64,000 bases of DNA from Agromyces ramosus. Its GTDB lineage: Bacteria; Actinomycetota; Actinomycetes; Actinomycetales; Microbacteriaceae. Within the stretch, counting starts at the first letter, position 1, and each line of letters begins with the position of its first letter. The stretch lies in assembly GCF_030817175.1 (NCBI RefSeq), contig NZ_JAUSYY010000001.1, positions 2,728,001 through 2,792,000 of the forward strand. The letters run 5' to 3'. Positions 1 through 8,139 of this stretch are shown here, piece after piece. A model generated the notes under the pieces. The model did no database searches. It saw only the letters and a list, made by a program, of their open reading frames with translations, and was not told where the DNA came from. Made by a program: the position numbers and the translations under genes.

Positions 1-63
1 TTCTCGCGGAAGCTGACGGTCGCGAAGACCGGCAGGATCTGCGCGGCCTGCTCTCCGATCCGA
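1..63 (-). pseudogene. Remnant of an NDUFA9-like NAD(P)-binding gene (paralogue of the gene at 8343-9239)
   Basis: Read on the minus strand, these bases encode a stretch containing ILPVFATVSFRE, matching TLPVFATVGFRE at about residue 155 of the extended SDR encoded at 8343-9239. Bases 1-42 match 8749-8790 at 39 of 42 positions. In the intact paralogue about 150 residues, including the GGSGFVG nucleotide-binding loop, precede this segment. Here the upstream DNA is the 3' end of the ABC1-kinase gene, so the N-terminal half is missing. The copy is therefore a 5'-truncated remnant, or a short recombination tract. The rest lies beyond the left edge. Confidence 0.6.
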
Positions 64-1827
64 TCACCCGCGCCCGCGCCGCCGGAACACCCCGGCGAAC
101 AGGGCATGCAGCAGGGGGATCACCGACACCGCGATCAGCGCGGCGCCCCACACGGGCTCGTCGACGCGGAGCAGGATTCCGCCGATGAACAGGCCGACGA
201 ACAGCACCGCCGAGGTGATGCGCCGGGCCGAGCGCTCGAGCCTCGCCAGCCGCTGCTCGAGCCGCGGCGAGTTCGCGACGAGGCGGCCTTCCTCGATGCG
301 GTCGGCGAGCGCGTCGAGGCGCTGCGGCAGCCGCGCCACGGTGCCCGCGAACGAGAGCGCCTCCCGCCCGAGCGCCTGCACGATGTTGCCACGCTCGTCG
401 CGCAGCAACTGCGCGGCGTAGGGTTCGACGGCGTCCCACATGTTGAACTCGGGGTCGAGCGAGCTGCACAGGCCCGACGTCAGCGACATCGACCGGATGA
501 CGAGCAGGAAGTTCTCGGGCAGTTGGAACGGCAGCGCCCGCATCACCTCGCCGAACTCCATCGCGAAGCTGCGCAGCTCGCGCTCGTCGATCCGCTGCAG
601 TTCGGCGAGCCCCATGCCCCCGAAGCGCGCGAACAGCTCGGCCATCGCTCGCTCGAGCTCTTCCGTGTCGGCCGACGGCAGCAGAATGCCGACACCACGG
701 ATGCTGTCGACCAGGCGCTTGCCGTCACGCGCTGCGACCGCGAGGATGACCTGCTGCAGTCCGCGGCGCAGCGAGTCGGGCACTTCGCCCATCATGCCGA
801 AGTCGATGAAGGTGAGCCGCCACCCCGGCGCCGCGGCATCCGTCACACCCGAAGAAGCCGGCGACGAGGCATCCGTCACCCGTTCGACTGGCGTGATGAA
901 GATGTTGCCGGGGTGCGGGTCGGCGTGGAAGTAGCCGTCGCGGAAGAGCTGGTCGAACATGACGGCCGCGAACTGCTTCGCGACCGCCTTCGGGTCGATG
1001 CCCGCCGCCACCAACGCCTCGCGGTCGTTGATCTTGATCGCCGTCACGTCGGCGAGCGTCAGCACGCGGCGCGTCGTGCGCTCCCAGACGACTTCGGGCG
1101 CGGCCACCCGGGGGTCGCCGGCGAAGCTCGCCGCGAACCGCTCGGCGTTGCCGGCTTCCTGCAGGTAGTCGATCTCTTGGAGGCTCGTGACGGCGAACTC
1201 CTCGACGAGCGAGGGGAGGTCGACGCGGCTCGCGACGAATGTCACGCGGTTGAGCCATCCGGCGACGCGGCGCAGCGCCGACAGGTCGACGTCGACGATC
1301 GTCTCGATGCCGGGTCGCTGCACCTTGACGACGGCCTCGTCGTATCCCATGTCGGCGGCGTCGAGCGGCGAGAGCCGCGCGCGGTGCGCTTGACCGAGGG
1401 ATGCCGCGGCGAGCGGTGTCGGGTCGAACGACGCGTACGCGCGCTCGAGCGGAACACCCAGCTCGGCCTCGGCGAGGCGTCGGATCGCGTCGAACGGCAC
1501 GGGCGGCACTTCGTCTTGGAGCCCGGCGAGCTCGTGCGTGATCTCGGGCGGCAGCACGTCGAGTCGCGACGAGAGGTATTGGCCGACCTTGATCATGAGG
1601 CCGCCGAGGTCGACCGCGAGCACGCGGAAGCGCTGGGCGATGCGGGTCAGCCGCGCCGCTCGCCCGCGCGCCGCGACCTTCGCGAGGCCGAAGCGCGGCA
1701 GCACGAGCTCGAACCACCAGGTCTGCATGATGTGTCGCGCTGCGAACCGCAAGATGCGCCGGTAGCGGGCGCGCGTGTTGCCGACATCGGGGGTCGCGGC
1801 TTCCGGACCCCGACGTGCCGCGGGCAC
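64..1827 (-). CDS. ABC1/AarF/UbiB-family atypical protein kinase
   Basis: About 587 residues from a GTG at 1827, eight bases after the PadR stop. Family motifs appear in order: the KxGQ motif (MIKVGQYLSSR, near residue 80) with the following GLQDEVPP, the nucleotide-binding lysine in VVKVQRPG, the catalytic-loop-like HADPHPGNIF, and the metal-binding FIDFGMMGE. Two hydrophobic helices close the protein (VLFVGLFIGGILL and AALIAVSVIPLLHALFAGV), so it is probably membrane-anchored. UbiB/ADCK relatives are ATPases that support quinone-lipid metabolism. Actinobacteria use menaquinone and the substrate here is unknown. Longer open reading extends to 2013 but overlaps the PadR gene, so the short start was chosen. 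It is probably co-transcribed with, and controlled by, PadR. Confidence 0.85.
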   Translation of the reverse strand: MPAARRGPEAATPDVGNTRARYRRILRFAARHIMQTWWFELVLPRFGLAKVAARGRAARLTRIAQRFRVLAVDLGGLMIKVGQYLSSRLDVLPPEITHELAGLQDEVPPVPFDAIRRLAEAELGVPLERAYASFDPTPLAAASLGQAHRARLSPLDAADMGYDEAVVKVQRPGIETIVDVDLSALRRVAGWLNRVTFVASRVDLPSLVEEFAVTSLQEIDYLQEAGNAERFAASFAGDPRVAAPEVVWERTTRRVLTLADVTAIKINDREALVAAGIDPKAVAKQFAAVMFDQLFRDGYFHADPHPGNIFITPVERVTDASSPASSGVTDAAAPGWRLTFIDFGMMGEVPDSLRRGLQQVILAVAARDGKRLVDSIRGVGILLPSADTEELERAMAELFARFGGMGLAELQRIDERELRSFAMEFGEVMRALPFQLPENFLLVIRSMSLTSGLCSSLDPEFNMWDAVEPYAAQLLRDERGNIVQALGREALSFAGTVARLPQRLDALADRIEEGRLVANSPRLEQRLARLERSARRITSAVLFVGLFIGGILLRVDEPVWGAALIAVSVIPLLHALFAGVFRRRGRG

Positions 1828-1832
1828 CGAGG

Positions 1833-2402
1833 TCAGTCCTGCGCGAGGATCGAGTAGAGACGACGACGTGCCTCGTCGAGCACCTCGACCGCCTGCTTGA
1901 CCTGCTCGGGAGTGCCCGTGCGCTGCACCTGCGCCGCCGCCTGCGCGAGCTCGATGCCGGCCTTCGGGAGCGCCCCGACCGTGCCGGACTCGCGCGCGCT
2001 CGAGGTCTGCCACGGTGCAGTACGGTCACCGGATGCCTCGGCCTCGGCCCGCCCCGCCTCGGTCAGCGAGTAGGTCTTGCGACCGTTCGACTCCTCGGCG
2101 CTGATGAGCCCCTCGTCGGCGAGCAGCTGCAGTGTCGGATACACCGAGCCCGCGCTCGGCTTCCAGGTGCCGCCGCTGCGCTCGGCGATCTCGCTGATGA
2201 TCTGGTAGCCATGCATCGGCTTCTCGGCGAGGAGCGCGAGCACCGCCGCCCGCACGTCGCCACGGCCCATGCGGGGTGCGACCTTCTGCTCGAACATGCC
2301 GCGAAGCTGCTCCATGGCCTCCCACAGTCCCTGTGGAGGGCGGCCGTGCCCCCACCCGCCCGAGGGGCCGGTGAAGCCGTCGCCAGTGTACGAACCGCTC
2401 AT
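1833..2402 (-). CDS. PadR-family transcriptional regulator
   Basis: 189 residues. The PadR winged helix lies at about residues 50-125, with the characteristic MHGYQIISEIAERSGGTW and SVYPTLQLLADEGLI segments followed by the wing around GRKTYSLTEAGR. A Gly-rich, Trp-containing N-terminal extension (residues 1-45) and a helical tail flank it. The ATG at 2402 has a strong ribosome site (AGGGAGGAC). About 50 bp upstream sits a perfect dyad, ACGATATATCGT, preceded by a half-copy, the expected position for an autoregulatory operator. It leads a two-gene operon with the ABC1 kinase. PadR proteins are usually repressors relieved by small molecules; the ligand is not evident. Confidence 0.9.
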   Translation of the reverse strand: MSGSYTGDGFTGPSGGWGHGRPPQGLWEAMEQLRGMFEQKVAPRMGRGDVRAAVLALLAEKPMHGYQIISEIAERSGGTWKPSAGSVYPTLQLLADEGLISAEESNGRKTYSLTEAGRAEAEASGDRTAPWQTSSARESGTVGALPKAGIELAQAAAQVQRTGTPEQVKQAVEVLDEARRRLYSILAQD

Positions 2403-2439
2403 GATGTCCTCCCTGAACCGGGCCCTCGCCCGGCGCTCG

Positions 2440-2462
2440 ACGATATATCAACGATATATCGT
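2440..2462. promoter_or_regulatory. Probable PadR operator
   Basis: ACGATATATC at 2440-2449 is followed directly by the perfect 12-bp palindrome ACGATATATCGT at 2451-2462. It is an AT-rich island in GC-rich DNA, upstream of the padR-like start (2402), consistent with autorepression. That PadR binds it is inference. Confidence 0.7.
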
Positions 2463-2530
2463 TCGGATGCTTCGGGGTAGACCTCGATTCGCGTCGACCT
2501 GAGCGTGTCAGCCGCGAATCGTCCTACGGG

Positions 2531-2536
2531 TAAGGT
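2531..2536 (+). promoter_or_regulatory. Leaderless -10 box of gene at 2543
   Basis: TAAGGT, six bases before the GTG at 2543, the spacing expected for a transcript starting at the start codon. Confidence 0.5.
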
Positions 2537-2542
2537 GACGCC

Positions 2543-2887
2543 GTGCTCCCCATTCTTCTGGCCGTCGCGTTCGGCCTCGGCGTCGGAACCCTGCAGGCCT
2601 ACGCTTACCTTCCGCGACCGCAACGCCTGCCGTCGATCGCGATAGCCGTGGTGCTCCTGATTGGTGCAGCGTATGCGGCGTGGGGCCCGGGCGGATCGAT
2701 GATTCCCGCGCTGGCCATAGTCATTTCCACCGTTGCCGCTCAAACCCTGGTCGGCGGCCTTCGTCTGGCCGACGACCCTCGCGCGAAGGGTCTGGGTTAC
2801 TGGGAGCGGGTGTGGCTAGGGTTCACGCGTGCAGGCTCGTTACGCAGGTCACGCAGTGCGCCGTCGAATGCTCGTCGACATGCGTAG
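2543..2887 (+). CDS. Small integral membrane protein, unknown
   Basis: 114 residues from GTG. Three hydrophobic stretches (about residues 2-22, 31-49 and 53-70) give a small three-helix membrane protein; the Arg-rich tail (RRSRSAPSNARRHA) would be cytoplasmic. TAAGGT six bases before the start suggests a leaderless message. The last 60 bases overlap open reading of the next gene in another frame, but that gene most likely starts at 2949. No family was recognised. It may pair functionally with the next membrane protein. Confidence 0.55.
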   Translation: MLPILLAVAFGLGVGTLQAYAYLPRPQRLPSIAIAVVLLIGAAYAAWGPGGSMIPALAIVISTVAAQTLVGGLRLADDPRAKGLGYWERVWLGFTRAGSLRRSRSAPSNARRHA

Positions 2888-2948
2888 CGCGAGACGGCGA
2901 GCGACGGCGCGTGGGCGATCGAGTAGCGCTCCACAACAGGGTGATTCG

Positions 2949-3674
2949 GTGACGCGGCCGACAGAACCGAAGTCCGTGCCCGTCGACATTGGCGCTCACG
3001 CCCGCCGCGGCGCAAGTCGTCGCGCGTGGCTGGTAGTCGCGGCGATTGCGATCGCGGGCATCGTCGTAGTTGCGTGGGCGGTCGGGGCAATGGTCGACGA
3101 CCCAGACTCTCGCTCCGTCGCAGTTCCGCTCGTGGGCGTCTGCGGATTCCTCCTGGTGCTCACTCCCGTGATCTTTACAGGATTCGCGTTGCAGGGAGTC
3201 ATGCTGCTACGTCGAGCTGACCGGCGGTGGCCGGGATCGTCTGTGGTTCCGTTTGTCATTACGATGCAGCTGCCGGGGCAGGTTGACGACGTTTCTGCGG
3301 CCCTGGGCCGTCGGCTGTATCTTCCAGCGAAGGGCTACGGCCTCTTGGTTGCGAACACTGCAGGCATTCGTGTGCTGTCTGGTTGGGGGATTCTGACGGA
3401 TCTAAATATTCCGCGAACCTCATTGAGCGACGTCGAACTGGGCGTGATCGAGTTTCCGTTCGGCAAGACTGTCTCGATCGACGTTCATTTGAACACCCCC
3501 GGCGACGTCCGAGTTTCCTTCATGCCGACGCGAACGTCAGGGCGATTCTGGGGGGCCGAGCGGCCCGCGATTGTGGAGCAGTACGTCGAGGAGTTGCGAA
3601 GGGCGCTCGAACTCGGCCCTGTCAGCGCCCAAGCCTGTTCAGTGCCCGGCAGGGATCTCCCGGAACCTGCATAG
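2949..3674 (+). CDS. Membrane protein, unknown (two helices plus C-terminal domain)
   Basis: 241 residues from GTG at 2949, preceded by ACAGGGTGA. Two hydrophobic helices lie near residues 28-50 (WLVVAAIAIAGIVVVAWAVGA) and 58-85 (VPLVGVCGFLLVLTPVIFTGFAL). The remaining 150 residues look soluble and beta-rich, with VSFMPTRTSGRFWGAERP near the C-terminus, reminiscent of PH-like or YdbS-type domains, but the match is too weak to name. Open reading extends upstream to 2829; the Arg-rich N-terminus that would result and the better ribosome site favour 2949. It lies 61 bp downstream of the preceding membrane protein, possibly in the same transcript. Confidence 0.6.
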   Translation: MTRPTEPKSVPVDIGAHARRGASRRAWLVVAAIAIAGIVVVAWAVGAMVDDPDSRSVAVPLVGVCGFLLVLTPVIFTGFALQGVMLLRRADRRWPGSSVVPFVITMQLPGQVDDVSAALGRRLYLPAKGYGLLVANTAGIRVLSGWGILTDLNIPRTSLSDVELGVIEFPFGKTVSIDVHLNTPGDVRVSFMPTRTSGRFWGAERPAIVEQYVEELRRALELGPVSAQACSVPGRDLPEPA

Positions 3675-3723
3675 AGTGACGATTCTTGCGTTTTTTCAGC
3701 ATGCCCTTCGACCCGACAGTCGG

Positions 3724-4098
3724 TCAGTGCTCGAGGGAGTGCTCCGGTGACACGATGCTCGTGAATTGGCGGAAGATGCCTGTCGCCGTCGAAACCGACG
3801 GATCGGTGGCGGGCGAGGGCGTGGTGTAGACGACCATCGTCCACCCTTCGTCCGGGAGGGTCCCGCCCGCGCCGTAGTAGCCCGGGATGCCCGGGTTCAG
3901 GAACGCCCAGCCGTCGAGCATCAGGGCCCCCATCACCCAGTATTGCTCTGGCTTGTTGCTGCCGATGCCGACCGTGGTGGGTGCCAGCTGGATCTCGTGG
4001 TACTCGTCCGAGAGCAGCTCGCCGGAACCGAGCGCATCCAGGAACACATGAACGTCGTCCTGATTGCTGCCGATCCCACCGGCGTAGTGCGCCCATGT
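3724..4098 (-). pseudogene. C-terminal remnant of a beta-lactamase-family serine hydrolase
   Basis: The minus strand encodes about 124 residues typical of the C-terminal part of class C-type serine hydrolases: YAGGIGSNQDDV (compare the family's GG-STA-D segment), LGSGELLS, WVMGALMLDG and the final IPGYYGAGG...WTMVVYTT segment. The SxxK and YxN catalytic motifs would lie upstream and are absent. The homologous reading starts abruptly around 4098, exactly where an SDR remnant starts on the plus strand. An in-frame stop lies at 4114-4116. A GTG at 4047 could start a 107-residue product, but it would have no catalytic residues. Confidence 0.65.
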
Positions 4099-4487
4099 CG
4101 GGGTCGGGCGTGATCATGCGAGTCACCGCGCTGCACTCGCGCGTCGGGCTCCCGCGGGTGGGCGGCTACGGGCCGGCGATGGCGGCGATGGAGGCACTCA
4201 CCCGCGATCTCTCGGCTGAGCTCGCGCCCCGCGGCATCCGTGTCGTCGGCATTCGGCCGCAGGCGATGCCCGAGTCGAGCACGATTCGCGAGGCCTTCGA
4301 ACCGCGCGCCGCGGCAACCGGGTTGACGTGGGAGCAGTGGCAAGAGCTGCTCACGAGCAGGACGCACCCGCGGCGCCTCATGTCGCTGCGCGAGATGGCT
4401 GGCGTGGCCGCGTTCCTCGCGTCTGACAGCGCGAGCGGGCTGACGGGTACCATTGTCAACCTCACGATGGGGAGCCTGGACGACTAG
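4095..4487 (+). pseudogene. C-terminal remnant of a short-chain dehydrogenase/reductase
   Basis: About 130 residues matching the second half of classical SDRs: GVIMRVTA (strand beta-5), a degenerate catalytic region (GYGPAMAAMEALTRDLSAEL in place of YxxxK), GIRVVGIRP, and the C-terminal VAAFLASDSASGLTGTIVNLTMG. The N-terminal Rossmann half with the TGxxxGIG loop is missing. Upstream sequence is the serine-hydrolase remnant on the other strand. Both genes lost their 5' ends at the same point. Confidence 0.7.
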
Positions 4488-4515
4488 TCGTCGGACCGGA
4501 AGAAGAGACCGGGCT

Positions 4516-5091
4516 TCAGCCGACTCGCGCGAGGAACTCGAGCACGCGCTGCGTGAGGAGCGTGGTCGCGGGTGCGTCGTAGCTCGGCAGGCTGGAGTCG
4601 GCGAAGTAGTGCTGCTCGCCGGGGTAGAGGAACAGCTCAGCGTCGTCGGCTGACGCTACGAGCTCGCGGGCGGCCTCGACGTCACCTTCCTCCATGAAGA
4701 TCGGATCGGCATCCATCCCGTGGATCTGCGTAGGGACCCCGGCCGGCCACGCGCCGAACTCCGAGACGGGGACGCACGAGTAGAACAACAGCGCGCCCTT
4801 TGCGCCGGGGCGAGTCTGGGCGAGCATCTGCGCCGGCACGACCCCGAGCGAGAAGCCTCCGTAGACGAGGTCGTTCGGCAGCGACTCGGCCGCGCGCTCG
4901 CCCCGCGCCATGATCTCGCCCCAACCGACCTCGCTGGCGTATCCGACCCCCTCCTCGATCGAGTCGAACGTCCGCCCCTCGAACAGGTCAGGCGTGTGCA
5001 CCGTGTGGCCCGCTTGACGCAACTCGTTCGCGAAGGCGTGCAGGCCCTCGGTCGGACCCAGTGCGTGGTGGAAGAGCAGTACCTCGGCCAT
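4516..5091 (-). CDS. Dienelactone hydrolase family protein
   Basis: 191 residues, an alpha/beta-hydrolase fold of the usual family length. The nucleophile elbow is GFSLG (about residue 85; Ser where classical dienelactone hydrolase has Cys). The acid is likely Asp in HGMDADPIF and the base His in YPGEQHYF near residue 165. The start ATG at 5091 is preceded by GGAAGGGGAACACG. Longer open reading upstream is low-complexity and overlaps nothing useful. It stands 113 bp downstream of a TetR gene on the same strand. Substrate unknown. Confidence 0.85.
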   Translation of the reverse strand: MAEVLLFHHALGPTEGLHAFANELRQAGHTVHTPDLFEGRTFDSIEEGVGYASEVGWGEIMARGERAAESLPNDLVYGGFSLGVVPAQMLAQTRPGAKGALLFYSCVPVSEFGAWPAGVPTQIHGMDADPIFMEEGDVEAARELVASADDAELFLYPGEQHYFADSSLPSYDAPATTLLTQRVLEFLARVG

Positions 5092-5204
5092 CGTGTTCCC
5101 CTTCCGCCAGACGATCCCCGATTCCGATCGATCGAAACGTACTCGGTCGACGCGGACATGTCGACCGATCGATGCGGCACGGGCACCATGGTGAACGCGC
5201 GAGC

Positions 5205-5789
5205 CTACACGGCGAACGTTCGCAGGTATCCGATGGCCCCGTTGAGCGACGTTTCGAGCGAAGCGACGTCCTTGCGGGTCTGGCACAGCAGGAGACCGCC
5301 TTGGAGTGCCGCCAGCAGTGTGGTCGCAAGCAGGGCAGTGTCGGCGTCGGCGCGCACCAGCCCGAGGTCTTGCATCCGCTGGACTCCGCGGAGAAAGGCG
5401 CGCTCCCACCGCTCGAAGCTCTTGACCAGGAGCTGGCGAGTCAACTCATCTTCGTCGGCCAGCTCGCTGGCGAGTGAACCAAGCGGGCACCCGCCGACGC
5501 ATCCGGCCTTTCTCTGAATCTCAACCACGAAGTCGCGCCACGCCTCCCAGCTCTCCCACCCCCGCACGTGAGCGAGATGGGGTTCTTGCCCGCTGAAGAC
5601 GAGTTCGGCCTGCCGCTCGATGACCGCCCGAACCAGCTCGCCCTTGTCATCGAAGTAGTGGTACACCTGCGATCTTCCGACCCCTGCAGCCGCGCAGACA
5701 CCTTCTATCGTCGTTCCGGCGACACCGTCGTTGAGCATCAAGCTGGCGGCTGCGTCGACGATCTTCCCTCGAGTTCGTTCACCCTTCAT
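5205..5789 (-). CDS. TetR/AcrR-family regulator (LmrA/YxaF-like)
   Basis: 194 residues. The helix-turn-helix is at about residues 25-48 (TTIEGVCAAAGVGRSQVYHYFDDK). The effector domain carries GCVGGCPLGSLASEL, typical of the LmrA/YxaF branch, here with a Cys pair. It is transcribed divergently from a quinone-oxidoreductase gene starting at 5934. A -10-like TATAGC lies upstream of its start. It probably represses that oxidoreductase/GNAT pair in response to an electrophile or drug-like ligand; this is inferred from arrangement only. Confidence 0.87.
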   Translation of the reverse strand: MKGERTRGKIVDAAASLMLNDGVAGTTIEGVCAAAGVGRSQVYHYFDDKGELVRAVIERQAELVFSGQEPHLAHVRGWESWEAWRDFVVEIQRKAGCVGGCPLGSLASELADEDELTRQLLVKSFERWERAFLRGVQRMQDLGLVRADADTALLATTLLAALQGGLLLCQTRKDVASLETSLNGAIGYLRTFAV

Positions 5790-5933
5790 GGTCAGCGAAC
5801 GGGCTATATCAGTTTGCGTCACGCATCCTCCAGATTTTGGACTCGATATTACATTTCGTCCTCGGTAGGAATGAGTGGGGGCCGCGCTGTGCTGGCGGCT
5901 CCAGAAGCGGACGAGATACACAGGAGGTTCCGG

Positions 5934-6851
5934 ATGAAGGCGATTGTGGTGACCGATCAGGCTGCGGGAACGGCCGGGATGACGCTGATGGAGCGGCCCG
6001 AGCCGAAGCCGGCGATCAACGACGTCGTGGTTCGGGTTCATGCGTCGGGATTCGTCCCGACGGAGCTGACATGGCCCTCGACCTGGACTGATCGTCTCGA
6101 CCGTGACCGAACACCGACGATTCCCGGGCACGAGTTGGCCGGAGTGGTCACCGCCCTCGGCTATGGCACGACGGGGCTGTCGGTGGGGCAGCGGGTGTTC
6201 GGCCTCACGGATTGGACTCGAGACGGCACCCTGGCGGAGTACGCGGCCGTCGAGGCACGCAACCTCGCGCCGCTGCCGGGCGACGTCGACTTCACTGTGG
6301 GCGCGAGTCTGCCGATCTCGGGCCTGACCGCGTGGCAGGGACTGTTCGAGCACGGCCGCCTTCGGGCGGGGCAGAGCGTCCTCGTGCACGGCGCGGCCGG
6401 TGCAGTCGGGGCGCTGGTGACGCAGCTCGCACGAGAGGCCGGCGCCTATGTCATCGGCACTGGTCGCGGGGCCGACCATCAGACGGCGCTCGATTTCGCC
6501 GCGCAGGAGTTCGTCGACCTGGAGAACGACGTCCTCGAAGAGGTCGGCGAAGTCGATCTGGTCTTCGATGTCATCGGTGGCGATATCCAGAAGCGGTCCG
6601 CAGCGCTGATCCGAGCAGGCGGAACACTCGTGACCATCGTCGGGCCGCCCGAGGCGCGCCCTGCCGACGGCCTGGCGATCGATTTCGTGGTCGAGTCCGA
6701 CCGTGCCCAACTGGGTGAGATCGTGCAGCGGGTGCGCGACGGACGGCTGCGCACGAACATCGCCACCATCGCGACCCTCGATGACGCCGTCGCCGCCTTC
6801 AATCCGACCGAGCGACGCACGGGCAAGACGATCATCGGCATTCGTGCGTAA
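5934..6851 (+). CDS. Zinc-independent MDR-family NADP-dependent oxidoreductase (quinone reductase-like)
   Basis: 305 residues from ATG with an ideal ribosome site (CAGGAGG). GroES-like domain at residues 1-120 (PGHELAGVV near residue 62, without zinc-binding Cys ligands), then a Rossmann domain with VLVHGAAGAVGALVTQLA near residue 150, and a C-terminal GKTIIGI. This matches NADPH:quinone/enone reductases. It follows a divergent TetR gene and is 15 bp upstream of a GNAT gene, so the three form a regulated locus. It likely reduces quinones or enones. Confidence 0.88.
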   Translation: MKAIVVTDQAAGTAGMTLMERPEPKPAINDVVVRVHASGFVPTELTWPSTWTDRLDRDRTPTIPGHELAGVVTALGYGTTGLSVGQRVFGLTDWTRDGTLAEYAAVEARNLAPLPGDVDFTVGASLPISGLTAWQGLFEHGRLRAGQSVLVHGAAGAVGALVTQLAREAGAYVIGTGRGADHQTALDFAAQEFVDLENDVLEEVGEVDLVFDVIGGDIQKRSAALIRAGGTLVTIVGPPEARPADGLAIDFVVESDRAQLGEIVQRVRDGRLRTNIATIATLDDAVAAFNPTERRTGKTIIGIRA

Positions 6852-6866
6852 CGAAAGGAACTCATC

Positions 6867-7319
6867 ATGACCAGCCCCGCTCAGCCCGCTCGCTACCAGT
6901 TCGAGTACCCCGACGAGGCCGGCTACCCCGACGGAACCGGCACCCTCACCGAGGATCAGGAGACCCTCATCGATCACGTCCTCGACACTGAGGAGAAGCC
7001 CGACTTCGACTTCAATCTGGTCAACGACGAGGAGAACGGGGTCTACGAGGCCCTCGTCGGCGACACCGAGATCGGAGGCATCACGTACAGCCTCACCGGC
7101 GACCGGATCGTGCTGCTGGCCGCATCGGTGCATCCCGAGTTCCGCCACCAAGGTGTCGCGACGGAGATGATCCGCCGGGTGCTCGACGACGTACGCGCGC
7201 AAGGGAAGACGACGACGATCATCTGCCCGATCGTGCGCACCTTCATCGACAGCCACCCGCAATACGAGCACCTCGTCGACCTCAAGCATCCTGGCGTGAA
7301 GAACGCAAGTCACCGATGA
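6867..7319 (+). CDS. GNAT-family N-acetyltransferase-like protein
   Basis: 150 residues. A 50-residue N-terminal region rich in Asp/Glu precedes a short YjdJ-type GNAT core: GDTEIGGITYSLTGDRIVLLAASVHPEFRHQGVATEMI, where RHQGVA corresponds to the acetyl-CoA-binding Q/RxxGxG/A motif. CPIVRTFIDSHPQY closes the fold. ATG preceded by GAAAGGA and 15 bp from the oxidoreductase stop, so it is the second gene of that operon. Substrate unknown. Confidence 0.8.
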   Translation: MTSPAQPARYQFEYPDEAGYPDGTGTLTEDQETLIDHVLDTEEKPDFDFNLVNDEENGVYEALVGDTEIGGITYSLTGDRIVLLAASVHPEFRHQGVATEMIRRVLDDVRAQGKTTTIICPIVRTFIDSHPQYEHLVDLKHPGVKNASHR

Positions 7320-7470
7320 CGTTCCGCAGGTAGTTCTCCATCGGGCATCACGGGTGCCTCGGCTCCAACCGCGCTATCCGGATGTCACAACCGCGCGATG
7401 CCCGGTGTCTCCATGTCGACGGATCATCCGGGAACCGAACCCCGGGCCGTCGACGATCGCAGGAGGACAT

Positions 7471-8076
7471 ATGACCACCCAGACCCGCATCCCGCCGACC
7501 GAGCTCACCGGCCTCTTCGGAACGGTCGTGAAGGTCGCCGCCCGTCGGATGCTCGGCAGGGTGCCGGACTCGATGGGCGTGCTCGCGCACCACCCCGCTC
7601 TGATGCGGGCCTCGATGGGCATCGGCCGCAAGATCGAAGCGCTCGACGAGCTCGACGAGAACCTCGCGAGCTACGCGGTGATGGCGACGGCGGCATACAT
7701 CGGCTGCACCTGGTGCCTCGACTTCAACTACTACAAGACGCACAACGAGGGCCTCGACGAGGAGAAGGCGCGGCAGGTGCCGAACTGGCGCGAGGCATCC
7801 GTGTTCACGCCCCTCGAACGTCAGGTCATGGAGTATGCGGAAGCAATGAGCCAGACCCCGCCCGCCGTCTCCGACGAACTGTCGGCCGCGCTGCTCGACG
7901 AACTCGGCCCGGCCGCGCTCATCGAGCTCACCGCCAAGGTCGCGTTCATGAACATGAGCTCGCGCATGAACCTGGCGCTCGGCATCCATTCCGAGGGCTA
8001 CGCCGACGCATGCGAGCTGCCGCCGCTTGCCACCCGGTCGGATGCCGCGGCCGTTGTCGTAGGCGGAGCGTCATGA
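7471..8076 (+). CDS. Carboxymuconolactone decarboxylase/AhpD-family protein
   Basis: 201 residues from ATG with AGGAGGACAT immediately upstream. The CMD/AhpD domain spans about residues 55-135, with the redox motif CTWC in YIGCTWCLDFNYYKTH near residue 75. AhpD-like proteins are peroxidatic or disulfide-transfer enzymes. The stop overlaps the ATG of a residual sigma-factor reading frame (ATGA). CMD genes coupled to SigJ-type ECF sigma factors are a common actinobacterial pair; here the partner is destroyed, so this gene is now orphaned. Confidence 0.85.
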   Translation: MTTQTRIPPTELTGLFGTVVKVAARRMLGRVPDSMGVLAHHPALMRASMGIGRKIEALDELDENLASYAVMATAAYIGCTWCLDFNYYKTHNEGLDEEKARQVPNWREASVFTPLERQVMEYAEAMSQTPPAVSDELSAALLDELGPAALIELTAKVAFMNMSSRMNLALGIHSEGYADACELPPLATRSDAAAVVVGGAS

Positions 8077-8139
8077 CCGACGATCCGTTCGTCACCCCAC
8101 CGCAGCCTGCTCTTCACGGTCGCGTACGAGATGCTCGGA
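8073..8139 (+). pseudogene. Stump of a SigJ-type ECF sigma-factor gene
   Basis: The ATG overlaps the stop of the CMD gene. The first residues read MTDDPFV; then, after a one-base shift in the CCCC run at 8095-8098, HRSLLFTVAYEMLG. Together this is the characteristic N-terminus of SigJ-like sigma factors (MTDDPFVTHRSLLFTVAYEMLG-type). Homology ends at 8139 and the rest of the gene (region 2, region 4, SnoaL-like domain) is missing; the following 200 bp carry no recognisable reading frame. It is a deletion remnant. Confidence 0.6.

Noticed and set aside
1828..2013. N-terminal extension of the ABC1 kinase
   Set aside because: It overlaps the PadR gene completely and translates to low-complexity Arg/Gly sequence; the GTG at 1827 explains the gene better.
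5100..5204. GATCGATCG / CGATCGATG pair near the TetR and hydrolase genes as an operator
   Set aside because: The half-sites are not positioned over a recognised promoter and may be chance; evidence too weak to list.
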